From: Alphaproteobacteria bacterium
Lineage (GTDB): Bacteria; Pseudomonadota; Alphaproteobacteria; Caulobacterales; Aquidulcibacteraceae
Direction: 5' to 3'
Assembly (NCBI GenBank): GCA_027485915.1
Contig: JAIXQA010000068.1
Location: forward strand, 33,649 to 97,648
Length of the DNA: 64,000 nucleotides
This document shows, in pieces, positions 52,918-61,650 of the stretch (the first letter of the stretch is position 1; each line of letters opens with the position of its first letter). The position numbers and the translations under genes are program-made. The notes beneath the pieces are model-generated. The model did not search any database, had not been told where the DNA came from, and saw nothing but the letters and a program-made list of their open reading frames with translations.

Positions 52918-55900
52918 TCGCTATCCTCTGCATTTGCCCATTCTGCCCGGCGCGATAGACGGTCGACAGGGTCGTCATAGGTGGCATTCTTAATCAGGCT
53001 GACCCGCGGCTTTGGCAGATAAGTCCGTTCTGGCTGACCATATTGCGCTGAGAGCTTCAAAAGCGTCCAAATTGTGCGTTCGACCAACTCTTCAACGCTG
53101 CTGGTTGACAGGACCGCAGGCTCAATCTTTGGCGTTCGTCCGCCGACATGGATGTGACGCAAGTCCGTTGGTAGCTTAATGGCGGGATCCTCAAACCCGC
53201 AGTTGGCCGCGATCAGCGCAATGACCGGCAATTGCGGATCAAACATGGCGTGAACCGTCTTGGCTTTGGGGGGAGTGCCACTTTTGAAGTCGAGGATTTC
53301 GGTACCCGCTGGCCCGACATCGATTCGATCTGCCCGCGCGGTCAAGGTTAAATCCCCTTCGGGCGTTTGCAGAACATAGGTGCCGGACTTTTCAACGAGG
53401 GGACGCCAGCCAGCCATTAAGCGCGGCATTTCTACGTCGATTGTAAAGGCAATGGTGGGTTCCAAACGCGCCAACTCGATTTCAAGATCGGTCTTGTCAT
53501 AACCAGCCTGTTGGAGGGCCTGTTTAAAGGCTTCGCGCAAGGCGACTTTCGGGTCGGCGGGAAGGGCTTGATACCAGGACGCAATGACTTCAAAGCCCTT
53601 ATGGATCGCGCTGCCGCGCACACCAGCGCTGATTGGTCCACCCAACGGGTCAAGTGCTCGCAGATGGAGGATTTTCTCGACATAGGTGCGATAGGGGTCA
53701 CGAATCCAGGTCTCGATTTCTGTGGCGTGAAAACTTCGCGGGCGCGCAATGACTGGTGGCTTTGGTCGTGGGATGGCGTCGGCTGGGTCGAATAGCCGAC
53801 TTGGCGTATGTGCGCGCAATAAGCCTTGCCAGTGTGAGCCGTCGGCTAAAGCTGCAGTTGCTTTGGCCTGCCCTAAGGCGCCCGCAGCGAGGGTTTTGAG
53901 GCGCCAAAGCCAGCGCGACGGGACGGCGGGAGCATCCTTTCGACGGGCAGAGCGTGTCAGTATAACTTTCGGCGCAGTCGCAAACTGAGCAAAGTCATGG
54001 GCGGAAAGCCCAATTCGGGTATCGGGCGAAGGCAGTCCCAAATGTTGCCGCATGGGCCGCGACAAGAACGGATCGGGTGCAGCCGGCTGTGGCCAAACAC
54101 CTTCGTCTAGGCCGGCCAACACAACTTTGCTGAACTGTAACAGGCGAGCTTCCAAAGGGCCAAGAATGGCAAGGCGTGGATGGGTACCGCGCGGCCGAAC
54201 AACCAAGTCTGCCATCAGATGATCCAATGTTCGCCCGATTGCTTGGGATTCTATTGGCGGAAACAGGTGGCCATGCTCTATCAAAGCGGCAAAGAAGCGA
54301 GCAGCTGATTCGCCTGCTTCTCCCCGCCATACAATATCGGCCCCTGTTTGTGTCTCGTTGGCCGCGAGCGCCTCGGCTAAGGAGGCGATCGTCTGCGCAC
54401 AATCAGGTAGAGCTCCCGTGAGCGGCCCTTTCTGTTGGACCAATGCATCCAGCCTTTTAAGGAGGGCGATGCCGGCGTCTTTTTCAATTGGCTGGCCATT
54501 CACCTTTATCAGGCGCCAGTATTTTGGCTTGATTGCCTCAAGCTGCTGGATGAGGTGCGGGAGGCTTCTGGCTTTTCGCGGCCCGCGCAGGACAGCGATT
54601 TCAATGGCGGCCGCGCAGGCTGCAACATGGTCACGACCCAGACCAATAGAAGTTAACGGGTGCCCTAGTAACGCGCACAGGGCAATAGGGTCACTCGGAT
54701 CTTGGCTCCATTGCATCACATGACGCAAAAAGCTGCCGATGCTGGTATCGCTGATCGGGCGACCTGACGAAATATCCACTTGAACGTCCCAGCGCTGCAT
54801 TTTGGCGGCAACGCGACGGGCAATCTCCTCACTTGGTGTGACAAGGGCGGCGGTGAGGCCGGGCGTTTCAAGGGTTTCACGCAGTTCATGCGCGATGAGG
54901 CTGGCTTCTTCTTCCTCGCTCGCTGCCTCAATAAACGTGAGTCCATCGAGGCCTGCGATGATGTTTTCCTTCCCAAGCTCTTCAATCCGTGAAGGCCAGT
55001 CAGCCGTGGTTTCTTGGGGGGTCAGTGCCTCATTGATGATGAGGCGGCGTTGTGCCAGCGCGAAAGGCTCAACCACGCCTGGTAGGACTTGAACCGCATC
55101 ACGCGCGATGCCGATGGCTTCAATGGCTTCGGATAAGGCACGCTGGGGATGTTGGTCATCGTGCCGCGCCGCAATCCAAGCGTCAGCGGAAATGTGGGTG
55201 TCGAGCCCTGGCAAGACGACCATGCCCTTTGGCAGGCGCGCAATTAGGTACATCAGTTTGCGTGTTACAGGCATCGAGCCAGTTGAGCCTGCCAGCACAA
55301 TGGTTTGCTGCGGGGCGTCAGCAAGCCACTTTTCCACCATGGCTTCGATGTTGCGCCTTTGTTTGACGCCCGGATCAACTTTGTTGACGCTCGCCAAATA
55401 GGCGGGCCAAGCTTCTGTGACGATGGAGAGAAAAGTGGTGGATTGCTCCCAATGTTTGGCCAATTCATGTTGGCTGACCAAAGTCGACAGTTTCGACCAA
55501 TCAAAACTTTCAGCGCCGCTTGCCATCATGGCGGCAGAATCGAGAAGATCGGCAAGCGCATCGGCTGCCAAGAGGGCGGAGACTGGATCGGCTGACCAGT
55601 CAGATTGGACACCACGGGCTTGGATCATGCGGGCAAGAATTAGCCGCCGCGCGAGCGTGTCGATCGCAGGGGCTTGATCTATGTCGTCGCCAAATCCGCC
55701 AAGACCAGCATCGTCTGGATCAAGGTCACCTAGAGTACGGATACGTGGCAGAAGGGTTGCCGCTTGCGGACTACAGTTCAGAAAGGCCTGCGCGAGGCCG
55801 CGCGCCGCCCGCCTCGTTGGCAAGAGGATGATGGCGTCAGAAAGGGCAAAGGGCGTCTCGTCGCTTGCTAGGGCGTCCACCAAGGCTTTGGCCAGCACAT

Positions 55901-55976
55901 CCAAAAAAGATGCGGCTGGGGGGATGGTAAAAACCCGCGGCATTGGCGTCTCAAATAAGTCGCGCATATAGGTCAA
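52914..55976 (-). CDS. addB: Double-strand break repair protein AddB
   Basis: A 1020-residue protein of the alphaproteobacterial AddB type. The N-terminal helicase-like part has IILLPTRRAARGLAQAFL, the conserved motif region of this family, and lacks most functional helicase motifs. The C-terminal RecB-type nuclease has GSAIHKGFEVIASW, then EILDFKSGTPPKAK with the acidic and Lys residues, and QLPVIALIAAN. It forms a heterodimer with AddA. The start at 55976 gives the usual first residues before RVFTIPPAASFLDVLA; an ATG at 55967 is an alternative. The 34 bp upstream separate it from pyrF. Confidence 0.93.
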   Translation of the reverse strand: MTYMRDLFETPMPRVFTIPPAASFLDVLAKALVDALASDETPFALSDAIILLPTRRAARGLAQAFLNCSPQAATLLPRIRTLGDLDPDDAGLGGFGDDIDQAPAIDTLARRLILARMIQARGVQSDWSADPVSALLAADALADLLDSAAMMASGAESFDWSKLSTLVSQHELAKHWEQSTTFLSIVTEAWPAYLASVNKVDPGVKQRRNIEAMVEKWLADAPQQTIVLAGSTGSMPVTRKLMYLIARLPKGMVVLPGLDTHISADAWIAARHDDQHPQRALSEAIEAIGIARDAVQVLPGVVEPFALAQRRLIINEALTPQETTADWPSRIEELGKENIIAGLDGLTFIEAASEEEEASLIAHELRETLETPGLTAALVTPSEEIARRVAAKMQRWDVQVDISSGRPISDTSIGSFLRHVMQWSQDPSDPIALCALLGHPLTSIGLGRDHVAACAAAIEIAVLRGPRKARSLPHLIQQLEAIKPKYWRLIKVNGQPIEKDAGIALLKRLDALVQQKGPLTGALPDCAQTIASLAEALAANETQTGADIVWRGEAGESAARFFAALIEHGHLFPPIESQAIGRTLDHLMADLVVRPRGTHPRLAILGPLEARLLQFSKVVLAGLDEGVWPQPAAPDPFLSRPMRQHLGLPSPDTRIGLSAHDFAQFATAPKVILTRSARRKDAPAVPSRWLWRLKTLAAGALGQAKATAALADGSHWQGLLRAHTPSRLFDPADAIPRPKPPVIARPRSFHATEIETWIRDPYRTYVEKILHLRALDPLGGPISAGVRGSAIHKGFEVIASWYQALPADPKVALREAFKQALQQAGYDKTDLEIELARLEPTIAFTIDVEMPRLMAGWRPLVEKSGTYVLQTPEGDLTLTARADRIDVGPAGTEILDFKSGTPPKAKTVHAMFDPQLPVIALIAANCGFEDPAIKLPTDLRHIHVGGRTPKIEPAVLSTSSVEELVERTIWTLLKLSAQYGQPERTYLPKPRVSLIKNATYDDPVDRLSRRAEWANAEDSE

Positions 55977-56010
55977 TCCATCCTGAAATAGGCTCTCTGA
56001 TTGGTGTAGT

Positions 56011-56913
56011 TTATTTTGCCCCTACGACATTTGCGGACGCAGTCCTGAGTTCGGCGATGGCGGCTTGCAAGGTCTCCTGAAATGCGACGCGCCAAGCGGC
56101 GAGCGTTTGTGCTTCTGCGGCGGCTTTACTGTATAGAATGGCACGAGAGGATGAAACCACGCCGCCCTCATGACCGTTGGGACCAGCCACGAGGCCTGCT
56201 AAAGCATCCTTCGCCGCACCGCCTTGTGCGCCATATCCCGGAATTAGGAATAGGGACTTCGGAAGGATTTTGCGGAGTCGGACGGCTTCTGATGGCCACG
56301 TCGCGCCGCAAACAACCATAAGCGACGAAAAGCCCGATTGGCCGAGCATATCATCTTGCAGGCTTGCCAATTGTTCGCCAACGCGAACCCAGAGGGGTGC
56401 GCCGGAACAGTCAATATCTTGAAAGTCTTTGGCACCGGGGTTGGAAGTCCGAACGAGGACGGCAATACCCTTCCCATTTGCTTTCGCCGTTGAAGCAAAA
56501 GGCTCGAGGGAATCGAGGCCCAAATACGGGTTGATTGTCAAACAATCGCAAGGGGTGGGCGCATTGTCTGCGAGAAATGCCCGGGCATAGCCGTCTGCGG
56601 TTGATCCGATGTCGCCACGTTTTGCATCGAGGATCACCAAGAGTTTTTGATCTCGAGCAAACCGGCTTAACCGACCCGTTAATGCGACGCCATCGGCCCC
56701 CCAGGGTTCAAACAAGCCGATCTGGGGCTTCACAACCGGTAATCTGCCGGAAACTTCCTCGATCACGGCACCGAAGAAGCGCTCTAAGGTTTCGAGCTTG
56801 CCTCGGGGCCCAAACAGAGTGGGCACCATCTCCGGGAAGGGGTCAAAACCAACACAAAGAGGGGTTGCGCGCAAGCGGGTTTGTTCGGTTAGGCGATCGC
56901 CGAAAGTGGTCAT
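56011..56913 (-). CDS. pyrF: Orotidine 5'-phosphate decarboxylase, class 2
   Basis: A 300-residue enzyme that makes UMP from OMP. It has the longer class 2 form (around 270-300 residues): LCVGFDPFPEMVP at the start and the active-site motif LLVILDAKRGDIGSTADGYA, with Lys and Asp residues in DAKRGD. AVLVRTSNPGAKDFQD and FLIPGYGAQGGAAKDALAG are further landmarks. Class 2 enzymes occur in actinobacteria, myxobacteria and scattered proteobacteria; typical alphaproteobacterial PyrF is about 230 residues, so this may be a transferred or alternative version. It is 34 bp upstream of addB in the same direction. Confidence 0.93.
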   Translation of the reverse strand: MTTFGDRLTEQTRLRATPLCVGFDPFPEMVPTLFGPRGKLETLERFFGAVIEEVSGRLPVVKPQIGLFEPWGADGVALTGRLSRFARDQKLLVILDAKRGDIGSTADGYARAFLADNAPTPCDCLTINPYLGLDSLEPFASTAKANGKGIAVLVRTSNPGAKDFQDIDCSGAPLWVRVGEQLASLQDDMLGQSGFSSLMVVCGATWPSEAVRLRKILPKSLFLIPGYGAQGGAAKDALAGLVAGPNGHEGGVVSSSRAILYSKAAAEAQTLAAWRVAFQETLQAAIAELRTASANVVGAK

Positions 56914-56963
56914 GGGCCCTGTTTAGGCGATCTGGTCTGCTTTGCCCAGCGGGGAGGGAAGCT

Positions 56964-57485
56964 CTATAAAAGTTTTTGCGGCAGGGAGCCTTCATGTTGC
57001 AAGAGCCAGTGCTTGCGCTCTATGCCGCCGCCATAGCCCGTTAGAGTGCCGTTTGACCCAATGACCCGATGACATGGGACAATCAGCGCAATTGGGTTGG
57101 CACCATTGGCGAGGCCAACAGCTCGCATCGCATTTGGATTGCCAATTTTCGCGGCGAGTTGACCATAGCTTAAAGTCTTGCCGGCTGGGATTGTCTGGAG
57201 CGCTTGCCAGACTGTTTGCTGGAAGGCAGTGCCACCAAAAGCAACGGGTAAGGCCTCCAATGCGGTAATGTCTCCGGCGAAATAGGCATGGATGGCTGCC
57301 CCATAGGTAGCTGGAGCTGTTTCTTCTTGGATGGTGAAACGCGTCTTTGGATAGTGGCGCATCAGCAGGCGATCCATCCTTGACTGATGGTCGACCCATT
57401 CAAATAAGCGGATGTGCTTTGCTTCATCGAGCAATAGCATCATTGGGCCAGTTGGGGTTTCAAAATGACTGAGGGAGAGTTTCAT
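56964..57485 (-). CDS. ogt: Methylated-DNA-protein-cysteine methyltransferase
   Basis: A 173-residue suicide repair enzyme that removes methyl groups from O6-methylguanine. The acceptor Cys lies in IALIVPCHRVIGSNG, and the DNA-binding helix in QLAAKIGNPNAMRAVGLANGANP; the N-terminal domain has MMLLLDEAKHIRLFEW. It is a stand-alone Ogt, not fused to Ada. It is divergent from the adaA-alkA fusion gene with 160 bp between, so the pair covers the O6-methyl and N-alkyl base repair activities and is likely induced together by methylation. Confidence 0.95.
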   Translation of the reverse strand: MKLSLSHFETPTGPMMLLLDEAKHIRLFEWVDHQSRMDRLLMRHYPKTRFTIQEETAPATYGAAIHAYFAGDITALEALPVAFGGTAFQQTVWQALQTIPAGKTLSYGQLAAKIGNPNAMRAVGLANGANPIALIVPCHRVIGSNGTLTGYGGGIERKHWLLQHEGSLPQKLL

Positions 57486-57645
57486 TGGGGTTGTCCTACG
57501 ACATGGGGAGGTTAAGGGCTAGGGTTTGAGCTAATTATTTTGATTGCGCTAGCGGTTTTCGGACCTGCTGCTGACGAGGTTTGGCTTTCTCTAGTCATGT
57601 CCGGATTCCGCTAGACCCTTTTGGCTGGGGCTGGCATGAGGGGGC

Positions 57646-59106
57646 ATGGAACTCAATCATGACACTTGTTTTGCCATCATTTCAGCGCGCGACAGCCGCT
57701 ATGATGGCCGCTTCTTCACCGCCGTGAAGACCACAGGCATTTATTGCCGTCCGGTTTGTCCGGCGCGTGTGCCAAAGCGTGAGAATGTAATCTTCTATCC
57801 CTCTGCTGCAGTTGCCCAAGAGGCTGGCTTTCGCCCGTGCCTTCGGTGTCGTCCTGAGACGGCCCCAGACACACCGGCTTGGCGCGGCACCTCAAGTTCG
57901 GTTGGTCGTGCGTTGCGCCTGATTGAGGAAGGCGCTTTGGATGGTGGGAGTGTGGAGCACATGGCCGCTCGCCTGGGCTTGGGAGAGAGGCAATTGCGCC
58001 GACTGTTTGCCAAGCACTTGGGGGCCAGCCCCGTAAGCGTAGCGCTGACGCGTCGATTGTTATTGGCAAAGCAATTGCTGCATGAGACGGACTTAAACAT
58101 CACGCAGGTGGCTATGGCCTCGGGCTTCGGCTCCATCCGCCGTTTCAATGAGGTGTTTCAAGATGTGTTTAAGGTAGCCCCTTCGTTTCTGCGCAGGGAG
58201 ATCGGTGTTGAAGGCGGGGCTACGCCTGCGGCCGATATAGGTTTGAGGCTTCGCTATCGGCCTCCCTATGATTGGTCTGCCATGGAGGATTTCATGAAGG
58301 CGCGAGTCTACCGGGGCGTTGAGACGTTCGAGCACGGCCTTTATCGGCGAAGTCTGTGTCTGGAAGGCCAAATCTGTCTGATAGAGGTCTCTAAAGGAAA
58401 GGGGGACTGGTTGGAAGTTCGTGTAAAACTTCAGGATCTGACCTTGCTACCAAAAGTGATCGCCCGTGTTCGCGAGGGTTTCGATCTGGCTGCAGATCCA
58501 GAAACAGTCGAGTTTCATTTGTCTCAAGATGATGAGTTGCGTGAACTTGTGGCGCGCAGACCCGGCCTGCGCGTTCCTGGCGCTTTCGATCCATTTGAAG
58601 TCGGTATTCGAGCGATCTTGGGTCAGCAAATCACGGTAACTGCGGCGATTAAGCTAGGCGGAGCATTGGTGGCGCATCTTGGACAGCCTTTGCCGCCATC
58701 ATGGGCGGAGCTAGCCGGGGTTTCCCGGCTCTTTCCGACAGCGGAGGCGATCTTGGGATCTCCGCTGGACTTTGTCGGCATGCCGCAGGCGCGTGTCAGG
58801 TGTTTGAAGGCGTTTTGTCAGGCCTACGTGCAAGATTCTGATCTTCTCGTCGGCGAAACGGCGGTAGTCGTGGCGAGGCTTCAGTCTATCCCTGGAATTG
58901 GGCCTTGGACAGCGAGCTATATCGCTTTGCGTGCGCTCAGAGACCCCGATGCTTTCCCAGCTGGTGACGTTGCTTTGGCGCGCGGCTTGCCACAGTCCGA
59001 CGGGTCACGGCCGTCAAGTGAAGCCTTAGAGAATAGGTCTCAAAGTTGGCGACCTTGGCGCGCTTATGCGGCCCAGCATATTTGGGCGGAATTGGCTTCT
59101 GGCTGA
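57646..59106 (+). CDS. AdaA-AlkA fusion: methyl-sensing activator plus 3-methyladenine DNA glycosylase
   Basis: A 486-residue fusion. The N-terminal Ada domain has four Cys residues (34, 38, 65, 68) in GIYCRPVCPARVPK and RPCLRCRPE, the zinc site with the methyl-phosphotriester acceptor. An AraC-type HTH follows (about residues 85-185: LGLGERQLRRLFAKHLGASP). The second half is AlkA: N-terminal barrel, then a helix-hairpin-helix in LQSIPGIGPWTASYIALRAL and the catalytic Asp near FPAGDVALARG. So one protein senses methylated DNA, activates genes and excises N-alkylated bases. It is divergent from ogt. The O6-methyl acceptor domain of full Ada is absent, matching the separate ogt. Confidence 0.93.
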   Translation: MELNHDTCFAIISARDSRYDGRFFTAVKTTGIYCRPVCPARVPKRENVIFYPSAAVAQEAGFRPCLRCRPETAPDTPAWRGTSSSVGRALRLIEEGALDGGSVEHMAARLGLGERQLRRLFAKHLGASPVSVALTRRLLLAKQLLHETDLNITQVAMASGFGSIRRFNEVFQDVFKVAPSFLRREIGVEGGATPAADIGLRLRYRPPYDWSAMEDFMKARVYRGVETFEHGLYRRSLCLEGQICLIEVSKGKGDWLEVRVKLQDLTLLPKVIARVREGFDLAADPETVEFHLSQDDELRELVARRPGLRVPGAFDPFEVGIRAILGQQITVTAAIKLGGALVAHLGQPLPPSWAELAGVSRLFPTAEAILGSPLDFVGMPQARVRCLKAFCQAYVQDSDLLVGETAVVVARLQSIPGIGPWTASYIALRALRDPDAFPAGDVALARGLPQSDGSRPSSEALENRSQSWRPWRAYAAQHIWAELASG

Positions 59107-59115
59107 GACTTTTGG

Positions 59116-59475
59116 CTAAGCCGCCATAACCTTTTCCACTTCGGCAACCAGTTCGCGCAAGTGGAAGGGCTTGGAAAGAACTTTAGCTTTTGAGGGTGCT
59201 TGGTTTGCTGGATTAAGGGCAACTGCAGCGAACCCGGTGATGAAGACGATCTTCATGGCAGGGTCTACTTCCGCTGCGCGCCGTGCAAGTTCAACACCAT
59301 CGACGCCTGGCATTACAATATCGGTTAAAAGCAAGTCAAAGCCCATGGCATTTAGGGCCTCTAACGCCTGATCGCCATCGGGGAAGTCTGCAACAATATG
59401 GCCTGCTTTGTTAAGCGCAGCGGCAAGGAACGTCCGTAACGAATCGTCGTCTTCCGCTAAGAGAATTCTCGCCAT
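59116..59475 (-). CDS. cpdR: CpdR-type single-domain response regulator
   Basis: A 119-residue receiver domain with no output domain. Asp9-Asp10-Asp11 in ILLAEDDDSL, the phospho-accepting Asp52 in LLTDIVMPG, a Thr/Ser in FITGFAA and Lys in LSKPFHLREL are in place. In Caulobacter, CpdR binds ClpXP when unphosphorylated and helps place it at the cell pole for CtrA degradation, under the CckA-ChpT phosphorelay. The match to CpdR rather than another receiver is inferred from length, sequence and the neighbouring hutG, as in relatives. The start at 59475 leaves a usable GGAG 10 nt upstream; one at 59484 adds 3 residues. Confidence 0.85.
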   Translation of the reverse strand: MARILLAEDDDSLRTFLAAALNKAGHIVADFPDGDQALEALNAMGFDLLLTDIVMPGVDGVELARRAAEVDPAMKIVFITGFAAVALNPANQAPSKAKVLSKPFHLRELVAEVEKVMAA

Positions 59476-59652
59476 AGTGGCCATGCTCCGTCAGTTAATA
59501 GGGGTATCTTTGGCCCAATATGGTGAAGGCGAGGTTGACAAGTCTTGTCTTGAAGCAATTTTTGCACAGGTTACTGTATGAAAATGTAGTGGGGGAAAGG
59601 CGTGCAGGTCTGTGCACTTTCGTTTTCTGGGTGACACCCCTAAAGGATTGAT

Positions 59653-60564
59653 ATGCGGGAATGGGGCACTGCAACGGATGTTGGGCGCGACGAGGTGAGG
59701 GCTGCCCCCACACCGCGGCCACCCGCCTATCGTCTATCGCGCCCGAGCAATAATAAGGCCGGCGTAATTGTGTGCTGTCCGCACTCTGGACGATTTTATC
59801 CAGACGAGTTGCTAAGCGGGTCCAAGCTTGACCGATTGGCATTACGGCGTTCTGAAGATGCTTTTGTGGATGAGCTTTTGGCTGTTGCTCCCGACCTTGG
59901 TGCGTCATTAATTGTCACAGATTATGCTCGCGCCTATGTCGATCTTAATCGTGCTATCGATGAATTAGATCCAGAATTGATTGAGGGTGTGCCACAGAGC
60001 GGTCGGCGCGTGCCCTCTCCACGTGTTTTGGCTGGCCTTGGTGTCATTCCGCGGACAGTTGGCGATGGCGTCGATATTTATACGCGCCAATTGTCCTTCG
60101 AAGAGGCGCAAGCGCGATTGAACGAGGTTTATTCACCTTGGCACGACGCGATCGCAGCTTTAATTGAAGGCGAGAAGATGGCGTTGGGCCAAGCGGTCCT
60201 TCTTGATTGTCATTCAATGCCAAGCTCTGCCTCAGGCTCACCTGAGAGTGACATTGTCCTCGGTGACCGATTTGGCGCGTCTTGCGCGCCGATTTTCATG
60301 TCCGAAGCTTTGAGCTTTCTGCGGTCAAAGGGTTTGCGAGTGGCGCGGAACAATCCTTATGCTGGAGGCTTTGCTACAGAGCGTTATGGGAAACCGGCGC
60401 AAAATCAACATAGTCTGCAGATTGAGATCAATCGTTCCCTCTATATGGTGGAGGGTGCTATGAGTAAGCGGGCCAGCTTTGCTGCTGTAGCCGATACCTT
60501 GGCAGGCCTTATCTCCCGAATTGTCGATGTCGCGGCTGCGCGAGTTTCGCCACAGGGAGGATGA
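59653..60564 (+). CDS. N-formylglutamate amidohydrolase-family protein
   Basis: A 303-residue hydrolase of the HutG family. Landmarks are GVIVCCPHSGRFYP with the metal-binding His, RSEDAFVDELL, ADYARAYVDLNR-like TDYARAYVDLNR, AVLLDCHSMPSSASG and ENQHSLQIEINRSLYM-like QNQHSLQIEINRSLYM. The family acts on N-formylglutamate in histidine breakdown and related amidohydrolase reactions. No other histidine-degradation gene (hutH, hutU, hutI) is adjacent, so function in Hut is uncertain. It starts after AAAGGA at 59641-59646 and is divergent from cpdR across 177 bp, where GTGCA-N6-TGCAC and GGGTGACACCC hairpins are visible. Confidence 0.88.
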   Translation: MREWGTATDVGRDEVRAAPTPRPPAYRLSRPSNNKAGVIVCCPHSGRFYPDELLSGSKLDRLALRRSEDAFVDELLAVAPDLGASLIVTDYARAYVDLNRAIDELDPELIEGVPQSGRRVPSPRVLAGLGVIPRTVGDGVDIYTRQLSFEEAQARLNEVYSPWHDAIAALIEGEKMALGQAVLLDCHSMPSSASGSPESDIVLGDRFGASCAPIFMSEALSFLRSKGLRVARNNPYAGGFATERYGKPAQNQHSLQIEINRSLYMVEGAMSKRASFAAVADTLAGLISRIVDVAAARVSPQGG

Positions 60565-60580
60565 CGATCTGATTTTAAGT

Positions 60581-60607
60581 AAAAAAGGCCGGGCGCGAGG
60601 CCCGGCC
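60581..60607 (-). terminator. Rho-independent terminator on the minus strand
   Basis: On the minus strand GGCCGGGC (60607-60600) and GCCCGGCC (60594-60587) pair perfectly (8 bp) across a 5-nt loop and are followed by six T residues (60586-60581). On the plus strand the stem is followed by ATATAGG, so it does not suit hutG. No annotated minus-strand gene feeds it, which implies a short minus-strand transcript. Confidence 0.8.
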
Positions 60608-60767
60608 ATATAGGTGTTTGGGAGGAAACGCCCAAAAAGGGCAGGGACGCCATAGCGTCCATGGGCCTATGTATCTCGCACCTGCGAAATTTTCAAGGTT
60701 TTTTGCACTGATAAATCCGTGAGCAGCAGGATTTTGCTGAGAAATGACAAGCAAATATCTGTTCTAA
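60581..60767 (-). ncRNA. Candidate small RNA with anti-Shine-Dalgarno motif
   Basis: A transcript of about 185 nt is proposed from the promoter at 60774-60802 to the terminator at 60581. Read on the minus strand it can fold TTTGCT/AGCAAA, GGACGC-TATG-GCGTCC (60660-60645) and either GCCC-TTTTT-GGGC (60642-60630) or TTTGGG-N8-CCCAAA (60636-60617), two mutually exclusive stems. The second exposes TTTCCTCCC (60628-60620), complementary to purine-rich ribosome-binding sites, like CUCCC-type alphaproteobacterial sRNAs. It contains no convincing open frame. It does not match tmRNA, RNase P or SRP RNA by eye. Confidence 0.42.
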
Positions 60768-60773
60768 AAGAGG

Positions 60774-60802
60774 TTTATATATATTGCACTGCAGCATTGC
60801 AA
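60774..60802 (-). promoter_or_regulatory. Candidate promoter for the minus-strand small RNA
   Basis: On the minus strand TTGCAA (60802-60797) and TATAAA (60779-60774) are spaced by exactly 17 bp, a strong vegetative-type match (4/6 and 5/6). Transcription would begin near 60767 and run toward the terminator at 60581-60607. Confidence 0.5.
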
Positions 60803-60927
60803 AAGTGAGTAGCTTTAGGTTCGCGAGTTAGTTTTTGGCTCTTGGCTTGATTAAGCCGGAGGACTTCCCTTATGTGGCGCTGCACTCGGCCATGAGGCTG
60901 GCTTTCTTGTTTTCTGAAGGGTTATCA

Positions 60928-61647
60928 ATGTCGTATTTAGCTCTGGTTCGCCACGGTCAGTCTCAATGGAACCTTGAAAATCGCTTCACTGGCTGGATGG
61001 ATGTGAATTTAACAGCAGAAGGTGAAGCGCAAGCTCGCAAAGCTGGTCAGCTGCTGAAATCATCTGGTATTGGGTTTTCGCGCGCCTTCACTTCCCTGCA
61101 AACCCGCGCCATCCGGACGCTCTGGCTGGCATTGGAAGAAATGGATTGCTGCTGGTTGCCAGAGGAGAAGAGCTGGTGCTTGAACGAGCGCCACTATGGG
61201 GCGCTCACCGGCCTGGATAAGGCGGAGACAGTAGCCAAGCACGGCGAGGAGCAGGTTCGCGTCTGGCGTCGGTCCTATGATGTGCCGCCGCCGCCACAGG
61301 CCAAGAGTGATCCTTTTCACCCGTCTCATGATCCACGCTACAGTCACGTCCCCGTTGGTGCTTTGCCGGATGGAGAGAGCTTGGCCATGACTTTGGCACG
61401 TGTATTGCCCTATTGGTCGGCGAGCGTCGTTCCACATTTAGCGAAGGAGAACGTCGTGATATCCGCGCATGGCAATTCGCTTCGCGCCATCATCAAACAT
61501 TTATTTGGTCTGGATGAGGCACAAATTATGGAAGTAGAGGTTCCGACGGCCAACCCCCTGCTGATTGAGTTAGATAGCAGCCTAAAGCCAGTTTCTGCGA
61601 AGTATCTCGATCCCAGTCGGGCGCAGACGCTGCCGATTATCGGATAA
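60928..61647 (+). CDS. gpmA: 2,3-bisphosphoglycerate-dependent phosphoglycerate mutase
   Basis: A 239-residue glycolytic enzyme. The start at 60928 gives MSYLALVRHGQSQWNLENRFTGW, the family opening with the phosphohistidine; AAGG lies 8 nt upstream. The earlier frame start at 60835 adds 31 unlike residues. The second catalytic His is in VVISAHGNSLRAIIKHLFGL, and SLQTRAIRTLWLALEEMD, RHYGALTGLDKAE and YWSASVVPHL are as expected. It interconverts 3- and 2-phosphoglycerate. It is followed 3 bp later by the ribD-like gene. Confidence 0.96.
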   Translation: MSYLALVRHGQSQWNLENRFTGWMDVNLTAEGEAQARKAGQLLKSSGIGFSRAFTSLQTRAIRTLWLALEEMDCCWLPEEKSWCLNERHYGALTGLDKAETVAKHGEEQVRVWRRSYDVPPPPQAKSDPFHPSHDPRYSHVPVGALPDGESLAMTLARVLPYWSASVVPHLAKENVVISAHGNSLRAIIKHLFGLDEAQIMEVEVPTANPLLIELDSSLKPVSAKYLDPSRAQTLPIIG

Positions 61648-61650
61648 GCT

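Larger units (their letters stand above)
60565..60927. other. Intergenic region hutG-gpmA with candidate minus-strand RNA gene
   Basis: A 363-bp gap without a protein gene that can be supported. It holds a minus-strand promoter-like pair, a run of hairpins and a minus-strand terminator, listed separately. The gpmA promoter must also be here, probably within the AT-rich stretch at 60740-60790, which would place two divergent promoters side by side. The open frame starting at 60835 in front of gpmA shows no family match. Confidence 0.6.

Noticed and set aside
60835..60927. N-terminal extension of gpmA by 31 residues
   Set aside because: The family starts at MSYLALVRHG; the upstream residues are unlike any mutase and AAGG is placed for the later ATG.
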